From an uncultured Oscillospiraceae bacterium (GTDB lineage Bacteria; Bacillota; Clostridia; Oscillospirales; Oscillospiraceae), in NCBI GenBank assembly GCA_944385775.1, contig CALWYM010000016.1, positions 1 through 6,057 on the forward strand: DNA of 6,057 nt, written 5' to 3'. A model generated the notes under the pieces. That model ran no database searches. It saw only the letters and a program-made list of their open reading frames with translations, and was not told where the DNA came from. A program made the position numbers and the translations under genes. This document shows, one piece after another, positions 1-4,989 of this stretch (within the stretch, counting starts at the first letter, position 1; the number at the start of each line of letters is the position of its first letter).

Positions 1-41
1 TAAGCAGTAGGTCGGGGGTTCGAGTCCCTCTTGGCGTGCCA
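1..41 (+). tRNA. tRNA-Thr, 3' part only (cut by window start)
   Basis: The window opens inside a tRNA. The T arm (stem 14-18 with 26-30, loop TTCGAGT), the 3' acceptor strand at 31-37, a discriminator G and an encoded CCA (39-41) are all visible. Counting back with a 5-nt variable loop (9-13) puts the anticodon's last base at position 1 as T, so the codon begins with A. The string GCAGTAGGTC before the T arm resembles bacterial tRNA-Thr, which is why Thr is preferred over other A-starting codons such as Asn. That a tRNA is present is nearly certain; its identity is a reasoned guess because the anticodon is outside the window. Confidence 0.72.
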
Positions 42-50
42 ATATAATAT

Positions 51-128
<78 letters not shown>

Positions 129-163
129 TGCATTGACACCATCATTATGATGGTGTCAATGCA
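129..163. repeat. perfect 16-bp palindrome between tRNA-His and tRNA-Gln
   Basis: The left arm TGCATTGACACCATCA (129-144) is exactly complementary to 148-163, with a 3-nt TTA loop. It starts at the first base after the tRNA-His CCA. No T tract follows on either strand, so it is not a classical intrinsic terminator. The 53-nt spacer that contains it is much longer than the other tRNA spacers here (9 and 6 nt). It could be an RNA processing hairpin, a weak transcription pause, a protein-binding palindrome or a small dispersed repeat; the sequence alone does not decide. Confidence 0.85.
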
Positions 164-181
164 GTAAAATCAAGCTTTCAA

Positions 182-256
182 AGGGATGTAGCCAAGCGGT
201 AAGGCACAGGACTTTGACTCCTGCATTCGTGGGTTCGAGTCCCGCCATCCCTGCCA
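182..256 (+). tRNA. tRNA-Gln (anticodon TTG)
   Basis: Acceptor strand AGGGATG (182-188) pairs fully with CATCCCT (246-252). The anticodon stem is 207-211 with 219-223, and the loop CTTTGAC carries TTG at 214-216. The T arm is 229-245, the discriminator is G, and CCA is encoded at 254-256. Unlike its two complete neighbours, this tRNA has no acceptor-stem mismatch. It decodes CAA, and CAG by wobble. Confidence 0.96.
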
Positions 257-262
257 GTAAAT

Positions 263-338
263 GCCCCAATAGCTCAGCAGGTAGAGCACCGCCCTTTTAA
301 GGCGGGTGTCCGGGGTTCGAGTCCCCGTTGGAGCACCA
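263..338 (+). tRNA. tRNA-Lys (anticodon TTT)
   Basis: The anticodon stem is CCGCC/GGCGG (289-293 with 301-305), the loop CTTTTAA carries TTT at 296-298, the T stem is 311-315 with 323-327, the discriminator is A and CCA is encoded at 336-338. The acceptor strands are GCCCCAA (263-269) and TTGGAGC (328-334), which leaves a C265-A332 mismatch at tRNA positions 3 and 70. It lies 6 bp behind tRNA-Gln and is the last tRNA of the cluster, followed at once by a terminator hairpin. Confidence 0.95.
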
Positions 339-339
339 T

Positions 340-373
340 GTGGTCGCAAAATTATTTTGCGACCACTCTTTTT
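340..373 (+). terminator. intrinsic terminator of the tRNA operon
   Basis: A perfect 12-bp stem (340-351 with 355-366), GTGGTCGCAAAA against its complement, closes on a TTA loop. It is followed by TCTTTTT at 367-373. It begins one base after the CCA of tRNA-Lys, so it should end the tRNA transcript. Confidence 0.9.
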
Positions 374-397
374 ATATGTTTCATAATTCAATATTTT

Positions 398-434
398 TCG
401 GAGAGTTAATTTTTAAGGTTGACTCTCCGATTTT
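398..434 (+). terminator. second hairpin with U tract, backup terminator or leader attenuator
   Basis: Positions 398-409 (core CGGAGAGT) pair with 419-430 (core ACTCTCCG). The stem is 12 bp with one G-T pair and a loop of about 9 nt, followed by TTTT, then C and TTT. It stands 24 nt after the first terminator and about 80 nt before asnB. The simplest reading is a tandem terminator for the tRNA operon. It would act as an attenuator of asnB only if an asnB promoter lay upstream of it. I see no T-box consensus or alternative anti-terminator pairing to support that. Confidence 0.7.
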
Positions 435-439
435 CTTTA

Positions 440-469
440 TTCACCAAACCGGCGTTTGCAGAATATATT
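440..469 (+). promoter_or_regulatory. weak sigma-A promoter candidate for asnB
   Basis: TTCACC (440-445, 4 of 6 to the -35 consensus) and TATATT (464-469, 5 of 6 to the -10 consensus) are separated by 18 nt. The predicted transcription start is near 476, about 40 nt before the asnB start codon. It is the best match between the terminators and asnB, but only moderate in quality. Confidence 0.35.
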
Positions 470-503
470 AAAAGAGAATGGGTACTACTTAATTTCTGTT
501 GCT

Positions 504-510
504 GAGGTGA
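504..510 (+). promoter_or_regulatory. ribosome binding site that fixes the asnB start
   Basis: GAGGTGA lies 5 nt before the ATG at 516. The reading frame stays open upstream to a TTG at 456, but that longer form would bury the catalytic Cys behind 20 extra residues and has no comparable ribosome site. ATG 516 is therefore the start. Confidence 0.85.
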
Positions 511-515
511 TATAT

Positions 516-2360
516 ATGTGTGGAATCGCAGGTTTTTGTGATTTTAGAAACAACTTTCTTGTTGACAGGGAAAAGTGGCTTGATACCCTTGTTTCGATGA
601 GGGAATCGCTGGCGCACAGAGGAAAGGACCAGACGGGGGAATATCTCAGAAGAAATATTGCTCTGGCTCACACAAGACTTTCCATAAGGGATATTGCCGG
701 TGGCAGACAGCCTATGGTCAAACACGCGGGAGACAGCGACGTGGCTATTGTATATAACGGTGAGATATATAACACAGAGGAGATAAAGGCAGAACTCGAG
801 AAAGCAGGTTACGAATTTAAAACGACTTCAGATACAGAAGTTATTCTGTCGGCATACATACATTACGGCAGAGGATTTGTAAAATTTTTAAACGGGATTT
901 TTTCCTTTGCCATATGGGACGGAAGAAGGGACTGCCTGCTTTTGTACCGTGACAGAGCAGGTGTAAAGCCGCTGTTCTATACTCTTCAGGGCAGCCTTCT
1001 TGTATTTGGGTCGGAAATTAAAAGCTTATTCTGCCATCTCCAGATTAAGCCTCGGGCAGATGATGACAGTTTCAGGGAAATTTTTGGCATTGGACCTGCC
1101 AGAACTCCCGGCGTTGGTGTTTTTAAGGGTATAAGGGAAATAAAACCGGGCTGCATGGGTGAATTTTCAAGAAACGGATTTGATGAAAAGGCATACTGGC
1201 AGATTTCCCCGAAACACCACGATGACAGTTATGATGATACCGTTGCAAAGGTACGGTGGCTTGTAGATGATGCAGTAAAAAGGCAGATGGTATCAGATGT
1301 GCCTGTATGTAGCTTTTTGTCAGGCGGCGTGGATTCAAGCATAGTTACCGCAATAGCAGCCAGACATCTGGAGGCAAAAGGAGGGAAGCTCAATACATTC
1401 TCCTTTGACTTTGCGGGAAATGATAAGTATTTCTCACCAAACAGCTTTCAGCCTACCAGAGACCGCCCATTTGTTGATAAAATGCTTAAAATTCTCTCTG
1501 TAAATCACAGGTATCTTACCTGCGACGAAAGGGAACTGGCTGAGCTTTTGATCCCGTCAATGGAGTCCCACGACCTTCCCTGTATGACAGACGTGGATGC
1601 TTCACTTATGTATTTTTGCAATATAGTCAAGGACCACAACAAGGTGGCACTGACAGGAGAGTGTGCCGATGAGATATTTGGAGGTTATCCGTGGTTTTAC
1701 AGGGCGGAGCTTTTAAACGGAGATGATTTCCCATGGTCACTGGATATGTCGGCAAGGACTGTACTGCTTCGTGACGATGTTATTGAAAGACTGAATCTGA
1801 AGGACTATTCCCATGAGCGTTATGTGGAAACACTAAATGAAGCGCCACATATAGAGGGGGAGAGCAAGGACGAATACCGTCACCGCGAGATTTCCTATCT
1901 TAACCTTAGGTGGTTCATGCAGACCTTGCTTAACAGAATGGACAGAACCAGTATGTCCTGCTCACTTGAGGCAAGGGTCCCATTTGCTGACCACAGGATA
2001 ATAGAGTACCTGTATAATGTGCCGTGGCACATGAAATATCGTGAGGGTTGCGAAAAAGCTCTTCTCAGGGACGCGTTTCGGGACGTCTTGCCCCATGAGC
2101 TTTTATACCGAAAAAAGAGTCCGTATCCAAAGACCTATGACCCTGAGTACGAGGAGCTTTTAAAGGTGAAGCTGAAAAACATACTCTATGACGTAAATGC
2201 GCCGATAAACAAATTTATTGACCGAGAAAAGACCGAGCAATTTCTTCAGTCGCCAAAGGACTACGGCAGACCATGGTTCGGGCAGCTTATGGCTGCGCCG
2301 CAGATGATGGCCTATATGATTCAGGTTAACGGGTGGATGGAAAAATATAATGTAGGGTAA
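516..2360 (+). CDS. asnB: asparagine synthetase, glutamine-hydrolysing
   Basis: This 614-residue cytosolic enzyme is expected to make asparagine from aspartate, ATP and glutamine, with ammonia channelled from the N-terminal glutaminase to the C-terminal synthetase. The protein starts MCGIAGF, so Met removal exposes Cys2, the class II amidotransferase nucleophile. Glutamine-site residues are visible as R54 (HTRLSI), YNGEIYN at 80-86 and D106 (SDTEV). The synthetase half has the PP-loop SGGVDSS at 269-275 and GECADEIFGGY at 381-391, an ATP/pyrophosphate-site motif. The length is typical of Firmicute AsnB/AsnO enzymes and the gene is complete. The usual HRGPD motif reads HRGKD here (34-38). It stands alone, with the tRNA terminators before it and a convergent terminator after it. 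Some family members amidate peptidoglycan diaminopimelate instead (LtsA type); this cannot be excluded. Confidence 0.96.
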   Translation: MCGIAGFCDFRNNFLVDREKWLDTLVSMRESLAHRGKDQTGEYLRRNIALAHTRLSIRDIAGGRQPMVKHAGDSDVAIVYNGEIYNTEEIKAELEKAGYEFKTTSDTEVILSAYIHYGRGFVKFLNGIFSFAIWDGRRDCLLLYRDRAGVKPLFYTLQGSLLVFGSEIKSLFCHLQIKPRADDDSFREIFGIGPARTPGVGVFKGIREIKPGCMGEFSRNGFDEKAYWQISPKHHDDSYDDTVAKVRWLVDDAVKRQMVSDVPVCSFLSGGVDSSIVTAIAARHLEAKGGKLNTFSFDFAGNDKYFSPNSFQPTRDRPFVDKMLKILSVNHRYLTCDERELAELLIPSMESHDLPCMTDVDASLMYFCNIVKDHNKVALTGECADEIFGGYPWFYRAELLNGDDFPWSLDMSARTVLLRDDVIERLNLKDYSHERYVETLNEAPHIEGESKDEYRHREISYLNLRWFMQTLLNRMDRTSMSCSLEARVPFADHRIIEYLYNVPWHMKYREGCEKALLRDAFRDVLPHELLYRKKSPYPKTYDPEYEELLKVKLKNILYDVNAPINKFIDREKTEQFLQSPKDYGRPWFGQLMAAPQMMAYMIQVNGWMEKYNVG

Positions 2361-2361
2361 C

Positions 2362-2396
2362 AAAAATCCCACAGCTTTTTAAGCTGTGGGATTTTT
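2362..2396. terminator. bidirectional terminator shared by convergent genes
   Basis: A perfect 16-bp stem (2362-2377 with 2381-2396) closes on a TTT loop. The A run at its left foot and the T run at its right foot give a U tract on both strands. It begins 2 nt after the asnB stop and lies 44 nt past the stop of the minus-strand gene, so it can end both transcripts. Confidence 0.93.
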
Positions 2397-2439
2397 ATAT
2401 TCTTTTTATAAAACCATTTTAAACCAAATCTTTTATATC

Positions 2440-3222
2440 TTAGCCGCGTACACGTACAAATACACTTGTCGTTACGCTTCCTGCCGTAACGCTTATAGTA
2501 GCTGTTCCGGCTCCAACAGCACTTACGCTTCCGTCCTGAAGAATAATTATCACGTCTTCATTATCAGAAGCCCAAACCGCTTCATACTCAGCGTCTGATG
2601 GGGTAACACTGATGCCAAGTGTCAGAGTTTCACCGGTAGCCATTGAAAATTCACGCATACCCAAATCCTCGTTATTAACTCCGACAGGGCTGCCGGCATA
2701 AGTGATAACTATATTGGTCACCACAGGGGTAACGGGAGTTTCCGGAGTGCCGGTAGTACCTGGATCAGTCGGATTTGTGGGGTCATCTGTGTTTGTACCC
2801 GGATTTGTGGGATCATCTGTGGTTGTACCCGGATTTGTGGGGTCATCTGTTGTTCCGGGGGTACCGGTAGTGCCGGAATCGTCTCCGGTAATATTGTTGT
2901 GGTCAATAACGGCGTCATCACCGACGGAATTCACTCCTTCATCGGAACTGATAACGTTATCCGGTGTATCATTCTGATTATCGTCTGCGACGTTTTCATT
3001 ATTGTTATTTCCGGTTACAGAGGTCACAACAAGAACTATAACAGCAGCAATGAGAACCACCAGGAGCAAAAGACCAATAACCATCTTCCATGTAGAATTA
3101 TCATTTGTGACAGCTCTTACGCCTTTTTTGTTACGACGGGCGCCACAATAAGGGCACTTAGCCAAAAGACCGGAATACTTTCGGTCACATCTTGAACACT
3201 TAACCTGAGGAATAAATCCCAT
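2440..3222 (-). CDS. zinc-ribbon, single-pass membrane protein with extracellular Big_2 (Ig-like) domain
   Basis: This 260-residue protein has no recognised name. Residues 9-26 form a zinc ribbon (CSRC and CPYC, four Cys). A basic patch follows (RRNKK, 29-33), then one membrane helix at about 47-67. Residues 72-168 form a low-complexity linker, first Asn/Asp-rich and then Thr/Asp/Pro repeats. Residues 170-258 resemble a bacterial Ig-like Big_2 domain, with SVTPSDA, VWASDNEDV and GSVSAVGAGTATISV. Basic residues before the helix predict a cytoplasmic zinc ribbon and an outward-facing Ig-like domain; no signal peptidase site is evident. The ATG is set by GGAGGT (3230-3235) 7 nt upstream. The gene has its own promoter and is monocistronic as seen here. 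A role in cell-surface binding, or in sensing across the membrane, is conjecture. Confidence 0.88.
   Translation of the reverse strand: MGFIPQVKCSRCDRKYSGLLAKCPYCGARRNKKGVRAVTNDNSTWKMVIGLLLLVVLIAAVIVLVVTSVTGNNNNENVADDNQNDTPDNVISSDEGVNSVGDDAVIDHNNITGDDSGTTGTPGTTDDPTNPGTTTDDPTNPGTNTDDPTNPTDPGTTGTPETPVTPVVTNIVITYAGSPVGVNNEDLGMREFSMATGETLTLGISVTPSDAEYEAVWASDNEDVIIILQDGSVSAVGAGTATISVTAGSVTTSVFVRVRG
2771..2860 (-). repeat. 30-bp tandem repeat, three units, in the linker of the membrane protein
   Basis: Units occupy 2771-2800, 2801-2830 and 2831-2860. The first two differ at 2 of 30 positions. The third matches unit 1 over its first 20 bases and then diverges. The period is a multiple of three and encodes DDPTNPGT-type 10-residue repeats (about residues 126-151). 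Unit gain or loss would change linker length without breaking the frame. Confidence 0.9.
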
Positions 3223-3289
3223 ACAACAGACCTCCGTTTATATAATTTGCAGCCATGGAGCAAGCGTAATCTCTCATAAGTCAGAATAC

Positions 3290-3318
3290 ATTTTACAACA
3301 TTATTCCCAATTCGTCAA
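3290..3318 (-). promoter_or_regulatory. sigma-A promoter of the zinc-ribbon membrane protein gene
   Basis: Read on the minus strand, TTGACG (3318-3313, 5 of 6 to the -35 consensus) and TAAAAT (3295-3290, 5 of 6 to the -10 consensus) stand exactly 17 nt apart. The predicted start is near 3283, giving a leader of about 60 nt before the ATG. Confidence 0.72.
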
Positions 3319-3383
3319 TGACAATAGTCGGCAATTCGATATTTCTTTACAAAGTCGGTGCGTTTTTGTACGGCGAAATTGCC
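3308..3383. promoter_or_regulatory. repeat-rich candidate operator in the divergent intergenic region
   Basis: CAATTCG occurs at 3308-3314 and 3332-3338 (24 nt apart), and AGTCGG at 3326-3331 and 3353-3358 (27 nt apart). A nested inverted repeat has outer arms GGCAATTCG (3330-3338) and CGAAATTGCC (3374-3383, one extra A) and inner arms TACAAA (3348-3353) and TTTGTA (3365-3370). The first CAATTCG overlaps the -35 of the minus-strand promoter. MocR regulators often bind direct repeats near their own genes, so this is a candidate site; the link is inference. Confidence 0.35.
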
Positions 3384-3431
3384 AGGAACACTAAAATAAC
3401 ATAATAGTTTAATCCTTTTGCTTGAGAATTA

Positions 3432-3460
3432 TTGTAATAACCGAAACTATATGTTAAAAT
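3432..3460 (+). promoter_or_regulatory. extended -10 promoter of the MocR-type regulator gene
   Basis: TTGTAA (3432-3437, 4 of 6) and TAAAAT (3455-3460, 5 of 6) are 17 nt apart. TG at 3452-3453 forms an extended -10 (TGTTAAAAT). The start would fall near 3467, leaving an unusually short leader of about 15 nt that barely contains the ribosome site. Confidence 0.65.
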
Positions 3461-3469
3461 TCTTAAGGT

Positions 3470-3475
3470 GAGGTG
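3470..3475 (+). promoter_or_regulatory. ribosome binding site that fixes the MocR gene start
   Basis: GAGGTG lies 6 nt before ATG 3482. An in-frame GTG at 3473 falls inside this ribosome site and has only a crowded AAGG before it, so ATG 3482 is the better start. Confidence 0.75.
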
Positions 3476-3481
3476 TTTTCC

Positions 3482-4876
3482 ATGATTACGTACACATTTA
3501 ATAATGCAGGAAAAATGCCACTGTATGAGTATTTGTATAAATGCATAAAAGATGACATATTGTCCGGAAATCTGAAAGCCGGAGAGCGGCTTCCGTCAAA
3601 GAGAAGCTTTGCGGGAAATCTGGGGGTAAGCGTTATAACCATAGAAAATGCCTATAATCAGCTTATAAGCGAGGGATACGTGTACTCATTGCCAAAGCGA
3701 GGGTATTTTGTCAGCAAAATATCCCATATCGCCAACGTAAAATCGGTAGAGCCGATAAATTATGAGAAAAAGTTACCGGAAAAAGAAAACTTTGTAAATC
3801 TTTCAGGTTCCCAGACAAATCCTAAAAATTTTCCTTTTTCCGTATGGACAAGACTTATCAGAAATACTATTTCAGAGAAAAGCAGAGAACTTATGATAAC
3901 ATCGCCTTCTGCCGGGGTGTATCCGCTGAGAGTCGCTATTGCAAAGCACCTTCAGTCTTTCAGGGGAATGATGGTAAATCCCGAACAGATAGTTGTGGGG
4001 GCGGGAACTGAATACCTGTATGGAGTACTTATACAGCTTTTGGGGAGAGATAAAGTTTACTGTGTCGAGAACCCTGGGTACAGTAAGGTTTACAGAATAT
4101 ACAAAGCAAACTGTGTGGATTGCAGATTGGTGGATATGGACAGCCGAGGCATTATTGTCGGGAATCTCAGAAAAGCCGGAGGGGATATAGCACATATAAG
4201 TCCGACCCATCATTTTCCCACAGGCATTACAATGCCCGTAAGCCGCAGGTATGAGCTTCTTGCTTGGACTAACGAGAAGGATGGCAGGTACATTATTGAA
4301 GACGATTACGACAGCGAGTTTCGCCTTGACGGAAAGCCAATTCCGGCAATGAAAAGTATAGACGCAGGTGACAGGGTAATTTATATTAATACTTTCTCAA
4401 AATCCCTGACCTCAACCATAAGAATGAGTTACATGGTGCTTCCCATTCACCTTTCACAGCGGTACGAGGAAAAGCTATCCTTTTATTCCTGTACCGTATC
4501 AAACTTTGAACAGTATACCATGGCGAGCTTCATTGATTCTGGATACTTTGAGAAGCATATCAACAGAATGAGGCTGTTTTATTCCAGACGCCGCAGCGAG
4601 GTTATGGAGATGATAGAGAAAAGTCCTTTAAGCGGGAAGTGCACAATTATGGAAGCTAATTCGGGTCTTCATTTTCTCCTGCGACTTAATACAAAAAGGG
4701 AGGATAGGGAAATAAAAAATGCTCTTGAAAAAAAAGGAATGACCATATCGGCGCTAAGTGATTACTATATGGATGGTACATCGGGTGATGAGCACACTTT
4801 TGTTGTAAGTTATTCTGATTTAAACCCTGATATATTTAAAAATGCGTTGAAAATTATAGCCGAAACCATCTGTTAA
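3482..4876 (+). CDS. MocR/GabR-family transcriptional regulator (GntR wHTH fused to PLP aminotransferase fold)
   Basis: This 464-residue protein is predicted to be a DNA-binding regulator that uses pyridoxal phosphate as cofactor or sensed ligand. Residues about 12-79 form a GntR-type winged helix (LPSKRSFAGNLGVSVITIENAY, then KRGYFV). A linker follows, and a fold-type I aminotransferase domain runs from about residue 105. That domain shows ENPGY (196-200), HHFPTG (243-248), EDDYDSEFR (273-281, with the pyridine-nitrogen Asp) and FSKSL with K307 as the expected Schiff-base lysine; R314 is the likely phosphate contact. Length is normal for the family. The strand near the C-terminus where class I enzymes and GabR have a carboxylate-binding Arg reads FVVSYSDL, without Arg. 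No pdx or gab genes are adjacent, so the effector and targets are unknown. It is divergent from the zinc-ribbon gene and 113 nt ahead of a phosphate transporter. Confidence 0.94.
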   Translation: MITYTFNNAGKMPLYEYLYKCIKDDILSGNLKAGERLPSKRSFAGNLGVSVITIENAYNQLISEGYVYSLPKRGYFVSKISHIANVKSVEPINYEKKLPEKENFVNLSGSQTNPKNFPFSVWTRLIRNTISEKSRELMITSPSAGVYPLRVAIAKHLQSFRGMMVNPEQIVVGAGTEYLYGVLIQLLGRDKVYCVENPGYSKVYRIYKANCVDCRLVDMDSRGIIVGNLRKAGGDIAHISPTHHFPTGITMPVSRRYELLAWTNEKDGRYIIEDDYDSEFRLDGKPIPAMKSIDAGDRVIYINTFSKSLTSTIRMSYMVLPIHLSQRYEEKLSFYSCTVSNFEQYTMASFIDSGYFEKHINRMRLFYSRRRSEVMEMIEKSPLSGKCTIMEANSGLHFLLRLNTKREDREIKNALEKKGMTISALSDYYMDGTSGDEHTFVVSYSDLNPDIFKNALKIIAETIC

Positions 4877-4895
4877 TGGGAATATAAAGTTGAAT

Positions 4896-4934
4896 TTTAC
4901 TTAGATTTAACATTTATCTTATCCGATTTTAACA
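4896..4934 (+). promoter_or_regulatory. candidate PhoP (Pho) box in front of the Na+/phosphate cotransporter
   Basis: TTHAYA-like half-sites occur at 4896 (TTTACT, 5 of 6), 4907 (TTAACA, 6 of 6), 4918 (CTTATC, 4 of 6) and 4929 (TTAACA, 6 of 6), each exactly 11 nt from the last. Established knowledge from Bacillus is that PhoP~P binds direct TTHAYA repeats with this helical spacing upstream of phosphate-starvation genes. Relative to the -10 at 4944 the block spans about -60 to -22. A PhoP orthologue in this organism is assumed. Confidence 0.55.
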
Positions 4935-4943
4935 TTATAGGTG

Positions 4944-4949
4944 TAAAAT
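4944..4949 (+). promoter_or_regulatory. -10 element for the phosphate cotransporter
   Basis: TAAAAT matches the -10 consensus at 5 of 6 positions. The -35 position at 17-nt spacing (4921-4926) reads ATCCGA, a very poor match, as expected of an activator-dependent promoter. The predicted start near 4956 gives a 34-nt leader. No terminator hairpin is visible in 4877-4989, so read-through from the MocR gene is also possible. Confidence 0.5.
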
Positions 4950-4989
4950 AAAAGACGTGAATAGTTGAGTAAAATTGGAGTGAAAACGA

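Noticed and set aside
170..391. 73-codon minus-strand open frame with RTPD and WRDSNP strings
   Set aside because: It is antisense to tRNA-Gln and tRNA-Lys and crosses a terminator. Such translated tRNA complements are a familiar false protein family.
478..492. Four-codon leader ORF (MGTT, stop) before asnB
   Set aside because: It has only a weak AAAGAGA before it and no Asn codons or alternative hairpins that would suggest translational attenuation.
456..515. 20-residue N-terminal extension of asnB from TTG 456
   Set aside because: It would bury the catalytic Cys behind extra residues and lacks a good ribosome site; ATG 516 has GAGGTGA at ideal spacing.
2771..2860. CRISPR-like array
   Set aside because: The 30-bp units are directly adjacent with no spacers, and they encode an in-frame protein repeat.
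2386..3195. Several plus-strand open frames overlapping the zinc-ribbon gene
   Set aside because: They lie antisense to a gene with clear domains, promoter and ribosome site. The Val/Gly-rich frame is only the complement of the 30-bp repeats.
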